From Amphimedon queenslandica (taxonomy: Eukaryota; Porifera; Demospongiae; Haplosclerida; Niphatidae), in contig NW_003546674.1 of the NCBI RefSeq assembly GCF_000090795.2, forward strand, positions 32,560 through 76,225: a DNA stretch of 43,666 bases. Reading direction: 5' to 3'. The first letter of the stretch is position 1; each line of letters begins with the position of its first letter. The notes beneath the pieces are model-generated. The model saw only the letters and a program-made list of their open reading frames with translations, was not told where the DNA came from and ran no database searches. A program made the position numbers and the translations under genes. Positions 11,106 through 21,506 of the stretch are shown in pieces.

Positions 11106-11729
11106 TACTTGTGATGGGAGATATATTGATTCTTTATCAATATAAACGATATTTTACGGCATCAATATCAAAAGTTTAAAGCTGGAATAAGCGATCACTT
11201 GACCACGCCCCTTTATTACAGTGAACTAAACAATTTTAAATTAATAAACTGTGGTTAATAATAATTATTAATAAATATCATAACATATTAGTAATAATCC
11301 TTGTGTAGAATTATCTAGCAAGCCTAAGCTGTGAAATAGCTTGCAACAGCTAGCAAGTATAGCAACTACTGCTTTTGACTATTGCTTGCTTTTGCAAGCC
11401 AACCTCAATGCTCCTTGCATGCAACACTGTATGAAAGAGCTGGCCCAGTGCTTGGTTCATAACAAACTCATGCAATTAAACATATCCATTTGCCAAGCAA
11501 CAGAAGTCATCATTGGAAGTCTTAAGACCATATTTGGTACTCTCATCACCATTTAAGGCTCTTGTTCAACTCTTTCTAAAGTCTTCTGCTACTTCTTCGA
11601 CATTATGGCATCCAGTTCCTTTACCAGGTAGAAACTAGACATTTTGATGTTACATGGCATAAACACAATCCCACTTTTAGCAGTGGTACAGGTCCTGCAG
11701 CACTTCTACCACCAGTAGAAAGAAAAGAA
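11106..11729. other. Non-satellite spacer before the hAT relic
   Basis: The satellite stops near 11105. A hairpin (ATATTGAT TCTTT ATCAATAT, about 11122-11142) follows. A 71-codon ORF (11341-11556) and the sequence up to 11729 may be 5' parts of the hAT element, but no domain is recognisable in them. Confidence 0.4.
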
Positions 11730-12920
11730 GTTTGGTTTGGAATTATGTCACTCCAGGTGCTAGGGAAAAGGAAACCATTTGTAACATATGTAAAATAAAG
11801 TTTCTTACCTCAGGAAACACAACCAATCTAACAAATGTATGTATTTTAGTCATAGTATTGCCCATTTTAGTTTATTCAAATCTATAGCATTTAGAAAGCA
11901 ACCATGATAAAAAACATACAGAAATCACTGAAACAAGGGAATCTGAAAAATCAGCTAAAAGACAGAAGCAGCAAGAATGAGCTACCAAACAACTGATGCT
12001 ACAAAGTTCCAAACAAAGAAAACATGGATATGGCAGTAAGTGCTTGCATGTACTTCATCCATCGTTTAATTTACTCTTTTTTTTTTAAAAGTCACTTCGT
12101 CGTGCTTCATTTGATAGAGCACTAGTCAATATGCTAGTAGCCGACTTTCAACCGGCGTCCATTGTTGAAGATGAAGGTTTTGTTCGATTCTTGAAAGTCG
12201 TTAATGAGAGATATCAGCCTCCAAGTCATCGTACTCTTATGCATGACCACCTTCCAGAAAGGAAAAGGTAGCAGAGCTGAAGGAGAAACTCATGTCCATT
12301 GAACATTGTACTCTGACCAATGACTTCTAGACATCAAATCAGAAAATGTGTTACCTCACTGTCACTTGCCACTTCATTTCACATAGCTGGACAATAGAGT
12401 CCTATGTGCTGGAGACAACTCATGTGGATGAAGCACATACTATAGAGAATCTAGCATCAGAGTTAATGACTATCACTGACAAATGGAATATTAGTTCCAA
12501 AGTTCATTGCACTGTCACTGACAATCTACCAAGATCAAGGGAGATTTGAGAGGAAATGCAAGGAATCATCTCTCATGCTTCGCTCATACTCTAAATTTAA
12601 TTGTTAGTAAGTCATTGAGCTCAGTTCCAGAAGCACAATGACTCATTTAAAGTGTAAGGAATATTGTTACCTTTTTTCGTCGTAGCACAAAAGCAATGGA
12701 TAAATTGACTGCAATGCAATCTTATAAACTGATCCAGGATGTTCAAACTCAATGGAAATTAGTCTTTTACATGCTAGAGCGATATTTGGAGCACAAGGAG
12801 GCTGTAAGGACTACACTTTGTATAATGTATAGGAATGACCTTCTCATTGCCACTGAGAAAATCTCAGAGCTCTCAGATATCCTCAGACCTTTTGAAGCTG
12901 TAACTCAAGAGATGTGTGCT
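11730..12920 (+). pseudogene. hAT transposase relic with BED zinc finger (ZBED-like)
   Basis: BED finger: WNYVTPGAREKE then CNICKIKF, with HLESNHDKKH after a 51-bp intron (11837-11887), giving C-x2-C and H-x4-5-H. A second intron of 56 bp (12036-12091) precedes SFDRALVNMLVADFQPASIV and GFVRFLKVVNERYQPPSHRT. Then come YLTVTCHFI, VLETTHVDEAHTIENLASEL, KVHCTVTDN (catalytic Asp region), CFAHTLNLIV and a block ending LSDILRPFEAVTQEM. This order is standard for hAT transposases. A TAG at 12328-12330 replaces an expected Trp, and frameshifts lie near 12540-12690. Sequence homologous to hAT stops at about 12917, where satellite sequence begins, so the last catalytic Glu and the hATC dimerisation domain are missing. 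It is inactive. Confidence 0.85.
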
Positions 12921-13058
12921 GTTTGTCTCTTCTTTTTCTAAGTTTCTTGGTATAGTTCAGACAAGTATGGACTATTCAGACTTAGTTTTCACTTGTTTGG
13001 TTTCTCACTATTTGTTTATTCTTAGTTATGTAGTACTGTTTTATATACCAGAAGTAAC
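12921..13058 (+). repeat. Isolated unit of the ~115-bp satellite
   Basis: TTTCTTGGTATAGTT, then ACTATTCAGACTTAG, TTTCTCACTATTTGTTTATTC and ATACCAGAAGTAAC match one unit in the same orientation as 7728-11105. It ends in ACCAGAAGTAAC directly before the minisatellite. The left array also begins at this phase (CCAGAAATGATTGAT at 7732). Confidence 0.75.
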
Positions 13059-14466
13059 AATCTCCCTGCTGTCACTGCAACAACATATCCCTGCTATAAC
13101 GCCCTCACAATCTCTCTGCTTTTACTGCCACACCAACTCGCTGCTCTTTGTGCCTCACAATTTATCAGCTCCTACTGCCACTACAACTCCCTGCTCTTTG
13201 TGCCTCACTCTCTCTCTGCTCTCACTGCCACACTGAATCATTGCATTATATACCGCACTATCTCCCCGCTCATACTGGCACACCATTTTGCTGCTATCAT
13301 TGCCTCACCATCTCACTCCTGTCACTGCCTCACAATCTTCCTGCTCTCATTACCACAAAATTCACTGCTCTCTCTGCTGCACCATCTTCCTGCTCTCACT
13401 GCCACACCATCTCTCTGCTCACACTGCCTCATTATCTTCCTTCCACAACACTTTTCTGCTGTCACTGCCACCATTTCCTGCTTGCTCTGCCATACCATCT
13501 CCCTGCTATCATTGCCACACCACCTTCTTACTCCCACTGCCTCACTTTCTCCCTACTCTCACTGCCACACAAACTCCTTGCCACACAAATTCCCTGCTCT
13601 CACTGCCACGGCATCTCGCAGCTCTCACTGCCATAGCATCTCCTTTCTCTCACTGCCACACCATCTCCCTGCTCTCATTGCCAAATCAACGCCTCACTGC
13701 CACGGCATCTTGGAGCTGTCACTGCCACAGCATCTCATTTCATTCACTGCCACACTAGTCCTAGCTCTATGTGCCACAAAACTCACTGCTACACCATTTT
13801 CCTGCTGTCACTGCCACACCATCCCCCTGCTGTCTCTGCCACAAAATTGTTCTGCTCTCACTGCCACAAAATTGTTCTGTTCTCACTGCCACACTATCTC
13901 TCTACTGTATTTGCCTCACAATCTGCCTGCTCTTGCAGCCACACCATCTGCCTGCTCTTACTGCCACACCTCCCTGCTCTCACTCCTATGCCATTATCGC
14001 CTTAATCTCAATGCCACAAAATCTGCCAGGCCTCACTGCCACACTGTCTCTGTTTTCACTGCCACACCATTTCCCTCGCTTGACTGCGTCACAATTTCAT
14101 TGCTTACACTGCCACACCGAATTCATTCCCTAATTGCATCAATAAGTTGTTGCTCTCACAGCCTCACAAACTCTTTGTTCTCCTTGCACACCAAATTCCT
14201 GCTGCCACTGCCCAACCATCTCCCTGCTTTTACTGCTACACCATCTCTGCTTTCACTGCTTCACCATCTTCCTGCTCTCACTTTCACTCCATCTCCCTGC
14301 TGTCATGGCAACACCATCTCCCTGCTCTCATTGCTGCGAGATCTTCCTGCTCACACTGCCACAACATCTCCTTGTTCCAACTGCTACAAGATGTCCTTTC
14401 TGTCTTTGCCACTCCATCTCACTGCTTTCACTCCCACTCCATCTTCCAGCTCTCAATGCCACTCTA
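13059..14466 (+). repeat. 25-bp minisatellite, right arm (~56 units)
   Basis: Degenerate tandem copies of about 25 bp on the theme CTGCTCTCACTGCCACACCA plus TCTCC. Because 25 is not a multiple of 3 and the unit lacks stop triplets on this strand, all three frames stay open over long runs. The longest is 424 codons (13200-14474), with overlapping ORFs of 162, 156, 120 and 106 codons. Their Leu/Pro/His/Ser/Cys-rich peptides repeat every 25 residues and cycle through the same three phases. They are most simply explained by the repeat and are not listed as genes. Confidence 0.85.
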
Positions 14467-14799
14467 AAGCCTGATTTACACTGTAAAGAGTTAACGTACG
14501 TATCATGCCTTGAAGTCATGTAACGTTACCTAAATCAATTTACATTGGCAAATAATTGTTTCTTAACTACTAATAACTAGTAACTTGAATAAAATGGCTG
14601 ATATTTATGGAAGAAGGATACTGTTACTCGTACTGTTGTTTATATGTATCATGACAACAATTGTCTAGATATTTGCGGGTGAAGATTGCTTTGAACGATC
14701 CCTCAACATTATCAAAGATTTGACAATACGTCAGGTATTTCATCTTCATTCCTTGTAACACAGTACATCCCTTGTTGTTGTAAGAGTTTGTGTCGAAAC
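14467..14799. other. Spacer between minisatellite and 123-bp satellite
   Basis: No gene is recognised. The stretch leads gradually into the 123-bp array. Confidence 0.5.
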
Positions 14800-15452
14800 T
14801 ACCTTAGTAGTGTAACCTTTCCTGTTATACAGTTGTATTGCTTGATGTGTTAGGAGTATCTAATTGTATACGAAAGATCATAATGTGTATTGTGTACTTA
14901 TTATTAGTATAACTTTCCTTAATAGTGTAGCATAGTGTCCTTTCCTGTTATACACTTGTATTGCTTGATGTGTCTGTAATATCTAATTGTAGATAAAAGA
15001 TGGTAATGTGCATTACGTACTTATTATTAGTACAATTCACCTTACTAGTGTAGCATAATGTCATTTACTGTTATACAGATGTATTACTTGACATGTTAGG
15101 AATATCTAATTCTATACCAAAGATCGTAATGTGTATTGTGTACTTATTATTTGGATAACTTACCTTAATAGTGTAGCATAGTGTCCTTTCCTGTTCTACA
15201 GTTGTATTGCTTGTTGTGTTAGTAATATCTAATTGCAAATAAAAGATGGTATTGTGTATTGTTTACTTATTATTAGTATAATTCACCTTAATAATGTAGA
15301 AAAGTGTCCGTTCCTGTTATACAGTTGTATTACTTGACGTGTTACAAGTATCTAATGGTATACAATACATCGTAATGTGTATTGTGTACTTATTAATTTG
15401 TATAATTTACCTTAGTAGTGTAGCATAGTGCCCTTTTCTGTTATGTAGGTTG
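14800..15452 (+). repeat. 123-bp satellite with alternating A/B units
   Basis: The word CCTGTTATACAG or a near copy starts at 14821, 14944, 15067, 15190, 15313 and 15437: spacings of 123, 123, 123, 123 and 124 bp. Two unit types alternate. Type A has words like AAAGATCGTAATGTG and TATAACTTACC (units beginning near 14821, 15067 and 15313). Type B has AATAAAAGATGGTA and ATAATTCACC (units near 14944 and 15190). The higher-order unit is thus about 246 bp. The last copy runs into the helicase coding segment: CTGTTATGTAG then GTTGTATTGCTTGCTG. Confidence 0.9.
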
Positions 15453-15771
15453 TATTGCTTGCTGTATTAGGTGACATAGCAAGTGTTACTTCTAAATTTA
15501 TGGTATCTAAGAATTTGTATGTACACAGAAAACAGTTTCGCCTTATACTTTCTTATGCCATTACTATACATAAATGTCAGGGCCTCTCACTAGATACAGT
15601 TGTTATTAATTTATTGAGTGATGTTTTTGGGAAGGTATGGCCTTGTCTCGTGTATGTACATTAAAGAGATTACATTTCTTATTATTTGATACTGTTTCTC
15701 AGGAATTTTTTAATCCTTGTATTAATGCAATGAACCGCCTTATAAGTAAACTTCATAACAACTTAGCGTAA
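15441..15771 (+). pseudogene. C-terminal piece of Pif1-like helicase (Helentron type)
   Basis: VVLLAVLGDIASV leads to LILSYAITIHKCQGLSLDTV, the helicase motif V region typical of Pif1/RecD-type helicases of Helitron/Helentron elements. After a frameshift near 15633 the sequence continues MALSRVCTLKRLHFLLFD (motif VI, ALSR) and ends INAMNRLISKLHNN before TAA. N-terminal helicase motifs, including Walker A, and any Rep domain are absent from the window. A splice acceptor (TTATGTAG) directly precedes the first codons. With the downstream OTU it resembles Helentron-type proteins. One frameshift marks it as broken. Confidence 0.75.
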
Positions 15772-16374
15772 ATAGGAAAAGTAAAAAAAAGAAGAAAACT
15801 AATTAAGTTTCTGGTGTAATTGATGATGGTGAACCTTGTAGTAAGAATGTCAAAGTGAATGTAAGTCATGTACAAAGTACTTGTAACAATGGCGGTAAAC
15901 ATAAGGGTACTGATGTACAAAAGTCTTATTGCACTAAAAGAGTAAAATATAATGATAATACTTTAAAGAAGCCTTGCTCCAAAAAAAGGAAAGTTAATAT
16001 GGACAGTATTACTGACAATACCACTTTGGTGCTGCCTTGCCTAAAAGCAGATGATTTATTGTTTCTCTTCATTTAAAGACATAAAAACGAAATTTAATGT
16101 CAAAGATGATGATCGTTGTAGTAGTCTAATTGCATCTTTAAAACTAGCAAACATTAAACGTGAACCGAAAAATAATAAAACCATGTATTGCGTAGAAAAT
16201 GACGATTGTTGTAGTAGTCTGATTACATCATTAAAACTCTCAAGCAATAAAATAAAGACAAGTAAACTGAAGGATGATGATGTCATCTTAAGTTATGAAG
16301 AACCTCCCAATCCAGGTAATGTAAGGAGGAGACAAAGGGATTATGCATATAACCCTGGTTGTGAAGAATCTTAA
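15772..16374 (+). pseudogene. Basic linker region between helicase and OTU
   Basis: Two overlapping ORFs (15855-16076 and 16051-16374) are Lys/Ser/Asn-rich. The first has KKPCSKKRKVN, which resembles a classical nuclear localisation signal. The second contains two internal repeats, DRCSSLIASLKLANIK and DCCSSLITSLKLSSNK, and ends near EEPPNPGNVRRRQRDY. They lie in order between the helicase end and the OTU domain, so they probably belong to the same element or an adjacent protein. No enzyme domain is recognised. Confidence 0.5.
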
Positions 16375-16439
16375 AGACAGTGGTGTGAAAATTTAAATCT
16401 CAAATTTGTCACAGCTGCTGATCTTTTACCTGGTAGTCA

Positions 16440-16738
16440 GAGAACACCATTGTCACATGAGAGTTCTTAATAGTACTCTTGTTTTCCCTGGTGAAGGGAA
16501 CTGTTTATTTTATGCTCTTTCATATCTAATTACTGGGTCCATTTCTCAGCATTATGAATTACATAAAGCGTAATATGCCAAACTTTGAAGATTTGTCTGA
16601 TAGTACATTAAGTGCAACCAGATATTCAAGCATTAATGATTACATAAAGAAGTCCAAAATGTATAGACATTATGTGTGGGCCACTGACATGGAGATTATT
16701 ACACTAACAGCAATGTTAAGTACATCGATATATTCATA
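16440..16738 (+). pseudogene. OTU-type cysteine protease relic
   Basis: FPGEGNCLFYALSYLITGS (about 16478-16534) carries the OTU catalytic Cys in G-x-G-N-C; the usual preceding Asp is Glu here. QHYELHKA follows, then a frame change, then MPNFEDLSDSTL, YIKKSKMYRHYVWATDMEII and MLSTSIYSYS. TAA and TGA stops interrupt the first frame near 16568-16583. OTU domains are known companions of Pif1-type helicases in Helentrons. The C-terminal His segment is not reached, because a pogo-like terminus begins directly after TATTCATA. Confidence 0.75.
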
Positions 16739-16880
16739 CAGTGGAACCTGCTCAATCTGGTCACCCTTGGGCAAGTTTTAAATGGCCTGATTATACAGGT
16801 GGCTGCATTAAATGTCAGCTACAGCCATTGACCATTATGTAATGGAATGGCCTGTTTAGACAGGTCAAGAAAGAGAATTA
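16739..16880. mobile_element. Pogo-like terminal region
   Basis: Immediately after a TA comes CAGTGGAACCTGCTCAATCT, which has the CAGT...AACCT character of pogo/Tigger termini. Subterminal words follow: CCTGATTATACAGGTGGC (16786-16804) and CCTGTTTAGACAGGTC (about 16850-16866). This marks the 3' end of a pogo-like element that interrupts the OTU sequence. The opposite terminus was not found in the window. Confidence 0.6.
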
Positions 16881-16988
16881 AAATAATTATTTTATTCAAC
16901 ATTGCATGTGAATTATTGTTAAATAATTAAATAAACTCAAAATGATAGTTTTACTAAGTGATATGCTAGTTCAAAGGTTATCATGTTT

Positions 16989-17378
16989 TTACTCAGGCCT
17001 AAAGTATTGTTTAAGATCAGTTTGGATTAACTTTATCGTTAGTTTAGCAGCTTCCAAAGAAGATCTAACCTGCAACATATTCTGTACATGAACCTCCACC
17101 ATACCATTTTCAGACAAAAATTTTACTAAATCATTGAAAACTTCTATCACAAGATCAAAACCTCTTATTGTGCTACATGTACACAGTTGCTGCTTATGTT
17201 TTTCATCTTCGTTGGCATCAGCATTCTCATCATCATCACTTTCTTCAGTTGCAACTCTTTTTGCAAACTGAGCCCCACAAGCCAGTCCTCTTAATTCTTC
17301 TCGCCATTCTCCAGTCTCTTCAAATGTAAGGCAGGTATCAAGGTCATTGTCAAAGGATATATATTCTTTGGCTGTCAT
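16989..17378 (-). pseudogene. C-terminal part of pogo/Tigger-like transposase
   Basis: A 129-codon ORF with FDNDLDTCLTFEETGEWREE, an acidic stretch (EESDDDENADANEDE) and a helical tail ending QTDLKQYFRPE. The tail fits the PCNA-interacting PIP box (Q-x-x-h-x-x-a-a), known in pogo-type transposases. The DDE core lies upstream and is missing: the ORF abuts the DIRS end at 17383. An AATAAA on the minus strand (about 16890) could be its poly(A) signal. A pogo-like terminus at 16739 supports the assignment. The family call rests on the tail motif, the acidic region and this context. Confidence 0.55.
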
Positions 17379-17382
17379 GTAA

Positions 17383-17505
17383 CTTACAGCTAATTTGCAG
17401 TTAAATAACTAATTTTAATAACTTGGTCTGCCCATATGCCCACTTGCCTCACTATATACGCCCCTGCTGCTTCAGCCATCTTCCTTGGTCTTTGATTAGC
17501 TCCTC
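17383..17505. repeat. DIRS inverted terminal repeat (3' side)
   Basis: It reads CTTACAGCTAATTTGCAGTT, then AAATAACTAATTTTAATAAC, and later GCCTCACTATATACGCCCC. It matches the reverse complement of 21507-21625 nearly throughout. Confidence 0.88.
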
Positions 17506-17620
17506 CTCTTTTATTGAGAGGGTGGGTGTGGATAGTTGATATGATTGACTTCACCTTCATATAATCTAGAATAGCATGCAGCCACTTCGTGGCCTTAGCC
17601 ATTCTGACAATTATACTTCA

Positions 17621-17650
17621 GAAGGCTCAGTCTCAAATATCAACTGTGTT
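17621..17650. repeat. DIRS internal complementary region
   Basis: GAAGGCTCAGTCTCAAATAT plus CAACTGTGTT is the reverse complement, with about two mismatches, of 21642-21670, the outermost part of the element's 5' end beyond the terminal repeat. In DIRS elements this internal region templates joining of the ends. Confidence 0.75.
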
Positions 17651-18660
17651 GTTCATAGCTTCTTCCAAGCTATTCTGGTCATTAATGAGGGCTATTCCAT
17701 AGGCCGCTCGATCCACTTCTTTGTGATAAAACCTTTCAAAGACTGACTCTGAGTTATAATTTGCTGCTTTTAGGATTTTTTCTAGAGTAACTCCACCTCT
17801 GGCTGCAGCTGAGGCTGACGCCCCACGAGTAGAATGGGCTCTGAAAATAGAGGAGTCTATCCCTGCCTCTTCAAAAGCAGTTCTTAGCCATCTTGCGATG
17901 AAACTAGATGTAACTGCTTTGTGTGGTTTTATGAAGGAAATGATCAGTCTGTTTTCATTTTCCCTCATTTGCTTGCTCTTGTCAAGGCATGTATCAAGTG
18001 TTAACTGAACAGAGGATAGTGTTAGCCGGGAAAGCTGCAAAATAAAAGGGTTCTATTGGCTTTCCTTGCCTTGATTGCTTCGCCAAAGCTGAGGGCAAAA
18101 ACGATACCCCATTCATACCTCTTCTTATTCTTGCAATGTTCAATTGTGAGAGGTCGGCTGACCTGGATGGTCTTGTAATGGCTAATAGAGAGGCTGTTTT
18201 CAAAGTGAGAACCTTTAGTGATAAGGGTGTTTCCTTTCCCTAATAATCAAGGTAATTTAATACCCTCTGAAGATCCCTTGTATGAGAATATGTTGGGATG
18301 GGTGGTCTCACATTAAATACCCCTTTTACCAGTCTGGTGATGATGGGGTGTTGACCTACTGGTAGTCCATCTACCTTTTCATGCACCAATGATATGGCTG
18401 ATCTATATGCATTGACAGAGTTGTATTGATAACCCTCTTGATTGTGTTGCTAAAAAAATTAGTGACCTCACTTACAGGTGCTGAAAAGGGATTGGAACCC
18501 CGTTTAGTACACCAGCGATTCCATTGCCCGAATAATGAGTCACATGACTTATTTGTTTTTGTCCTCCATGAACTGAGGATGAGGTCTGTAGCTTGGCTTC
18601 AAAGACCTTGTTCATCGAGACTTTCCCTCGAGACTTTCCCTCGTGACTTTCCCTGAGATA
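17633..18660 (-). pseudogene. DIRS tyrosine recombinase
   Basis: The C-terminal catalytic part is open (18040-17633): FRAHSTRGASASAAA holds the H-x-x-R motif and VFERFYHKE the nucleophilic Tyr. Upstream in another frame (18203-17994) is the first catalytic Arg region, LLAITRPSRSADLSQLNIAR, and LAKQSRQGKP. The N-terminal DNA-binding segment (about 18660-18430) is visible only in pieces (LFGQWNRWCTKRGSNP). At least three frame changes separate the parts. The Arg, HxxR and Tyr positions are all present. Confidence 0.8.
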
Positions 18661-18769
18661 CTCCACACAGCTAGTTGGGGCACTATCGGAACTGACTCTA
18701 TTGTCATGTCCTGCTTGGGTAGCAGACATTGCCAGTCTACTAGTAATGACAGGAGAAGATACCGTGGTT

Positions 18770-20500
18770 GCGATTTTCATACTGAGGCTACCAGATTTAC
18801 TTCTGCCCCTTGAGTCTGTGCTTTCGTTAGCACCCTCTGTACCAGGTTCCAAGGTGGTTTGGCAAAGCCTTTCACTGTTGTCCAATCCTGGAGAAAGGCA
18901 TCTGTTGCTTCTGCAAACCGATTTGACCACCAGCTGAAGTAGTGACGGCACTGATTGGTTAACCTGGATGCAAACAGGTGCACTTTCATTGGACCATAGA
19001 TCTTGTTTGATCTTCAGAAAGACAGAACGATTTAGTTTCCAATCTGATCAATCCTTCATGTATCTCAATTCCATGTCTGCCACCTGGTTCATTACTCCGG
19101 GTAGGTACTGTGCTTGGATGTAGATATTCCCCTCCAGGCACCACATCCACAGATCTCTTGTTAAGACTATCAATTCTTTGGACTTATTCCACCCTTGTTG
19201 TTGATATAGGCAACTGCTGTTGTGTTGTCTATCTTCAGCAATACTGATAATCAATTCGTGTTCTTCACGAAAATTTATAATGCTACAGTTGCTGCTAGCA
19301 GTTCTAGGCAATTGATGTGCCAAGTCTTCTCCAGAGGAGACCAAGGTCCCCCTGCGCTGGTTCCTTGGGAGGACACTCCCCATGCCTTGGATGAGGCGTC
19401 TGACTCTATGATCAGATCTGGCTCTGTTGCCAACACTGTCTTGCCATTCCATTTTATCATTTGGGAGTCCCACCAAATCAGTTCCTCCCTGCTGTCGGGA
19501 GATAGAGTGAGCTCTGCTTTGTAATCCTGACTGGCATCCCTTAGAGCCACTGTCAGGTCCATTTGTAGGCTCCTGTAAAACAGTGGAGCTGGTGGGATCA
19601 CTTGGTTTGTAGCATTCATTTTTCCAATTAATCTTGAGAGGGTGCAGGCTGTTACAAGCTCCGCCTCTAATAACTGTCAGGACTCTGCCCAAATATTTAT
19701 TTTTTGAGCTGGCAGGCTCAATTCCATCTTGGTAGTATCTACCATGAACCCAGAAATTCTAGGCATGGGCACGAATCTAGAACCATTTTTTCCATGTTTA
19801 CAGTGAAGCCTAGGAACTGTAACAGATATACCAGACCTGATGCTTCATCTCTGGCTTTCTCTTTTGTTTCTGCAATAAGGAGAATGTTGTCTATGTAGAA
19901 TACCAACCGTATCCCCAGCTCCCGACCAAGAGCCGCTTTTGGGTGAGGGTCTTGGTAAAGACCCATGGGGCTGAGGCCGGGCTGAATGGGAGACAGTTGA
20001 ACTGGTAAAACCTGTCTCTGAACTCAAAGCACAGGTATTTCCTGTGTACTTTGCTTATCGGGACGGAGAAGTAAGCATCTTTCAGGTCTATCTTTACTAG
20101 TCAATCTCCCTTTTTAAGAAGGTGTAAATGCCTTTCATATTGGCATTTATAAAAATGAGTTTAAATTTTTCAAGTTTATCACTGGTTTCTGGCCGCAATC
20201 TTTCTTTGGCACCAGAAACAGGGTGGAAAAGAACCCACCCACTGGTGTGGTCTGTGACAATGTCACTGCCCCTGTTGAGATCATTTCTTTGATCTCTTGG
20301 GAAACCAACTCCTGTTGGGTCTGATTTAGTTGGGCTGGGTAAGGCTTTTGGGTTTGATAGGGTATCAATGAAAACTCTATTTTGTACTCTTTCACCGTAT
20401 TTAGGACACACCGGTTCTTCGTTACTTTTTCCCAGTTTGATTGGAAATGTGCCAGCCGACCCGCTGGATTTGTATGCATAATTTAAGGGTACTATCCCCA
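18770..20500 (-). pseudogene. DIRS reverse transcriptase and RNase H
   Basis: The RT start has GRLAHFQSNWEKVTKNRCVL, FLVPKKDCGQKPVINLKNLN, then after a frameshift KIDLKDAYFSVPISKVHRKY with the first catalytic Asp. The motif normally reading Y-x-D-D is FYIDNILLIA, so the second Asp is Asn. RNase H follows: LIIESDASSKAWGV (catalytic Asp) and HINCLELLAA (catalytic Glu). A C-terminal stretch reads YLPGVMNQVAD, then LFASRLTNQCRHYFSW (about 18980-18930). Frames change near 20150, 19960, 19620 and 19270. The arrangement is standard for DIRS pol. Confidence 0.85.
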
Positions 20501-20778
20501 CTGCAGCTACTGCTGACTGAGTTACATTTGTACTCTGAAATGAATTTTTAAACTGAGTGCTGTGTGTGCACAAGTCAGTTCTGGAGGTGGATTGACCTCC
20601 CTTCAAGGTTCCATGCTCCTTGTTGGTGTACTTGTTTTCAGATGTTTGGTCTTCCGTCCCTCTCTCTGGCCGATCCCCTCTCCGAGGGAGGCCTTTACAA
20701 AAAAGGTCTGCTGTCGTGTTCTACCTCAGCAGTAGTGGACTTTGGCGCTCCAGCCTGGTATAAATATTCCTTTGCTTG

Positions 20779-21483
20779 TTATGCAAAGTGTGACCCAAAC
20801 AGATATGGTTTTGCATTTGTAAACTGTGACTCGTATTGTATCAGAGGAGTCAGATCATCTTTAATTACTGATATCAGCTTCTCTCTCCGTAGATGTGTTA
20901 ATTTGGCATTAGCATTGCCAATCAAAATTGAGGCTGTGACTAGTGCCTCTCTTATATTTTGTACTGTCATCTCCTTAGCACCTTCTAGGATGGCAGTGAG
21001 GGGAACAAGAGCATCTAAGATGAACGTCAGGAGTCTGGCTAGTTCTTCATCTGCACTCTGTGAAGACTGAAGAGCAAGAGTTTTCATTACTGAATCCAAT
21101 CTCGGGGATCTGGCTGTATCTACTTTATGAAGCTTGAGATGATTTCTGGTATGCTTCCTAGTCTCATTTGACACGCTCCGCGTGCAAGAGTCAGTGAGAA
21201 GATGGTGAGTCTCCTCTGAGACCTCGATCAGTTGCTCAAAATCTTCATTGTCCTCCAACAAGTATGTACTAGTTCTGTTGACACGGGAGCATTGCTCCCC
21301 AGAATGTTGTCCTGCTCGCTCCATAGATCTGGAGTGGGGACTTCTAGAATGGCTACTGCAATTTTCAACCTTCTTCAACTCCCATTGAGCTTGGTCCTTT
21401 TTCAAGTATTCAACATCTGTTGTTCAGTCAGAAAGTCTGCTGTCTAAACCTTGAACTTTATCCAAGATGTCTCTTAGAGACAT
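20779..21483 (-). pseudogene. DIRS gag-like ORF1
   Basis: The likely start is the ATG at 21483 (MSLRDILDKVQGLDSRLSD), followed at once by an in-frame TGA; the frame is then open to 20779. It includes RSPRLDSVMKTLALQSSQSA, DEELARLLTFILDALVPLTA, an ASILIGNANAKLTHLRREK segment and a PYLFGSHFA end. These match the all-helical capsid-like ORF1 of DIRS elements. Downstream sequence (20780-20560) carries relics of the Arg/Gly/Pro-rich tail out of frame. One stop near the N-terminus is its only internal break. Confidence 0.75.
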
Positions 21484-21506
21484 ATTTGCACGTGTTTTTG
21501 TAAGAG

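Noticed and set aside
13059-14466. CRISPR-like array of 25-bp repeats
   Set aside because: Repeats are contiguous without unique spacers, and the sequence is eukaryotic.
13148-14523. Several further ORFs on both strands of the right minisatellite
   Set aside because: Frame-shifted readings of the same stop-free 25-bp repeat.
18426-21447. Plus-strand ORFs of 60-168 codons
   Set aside because: Antisense to the DIRS genes, whose minus-strand motifs explain the sequence.
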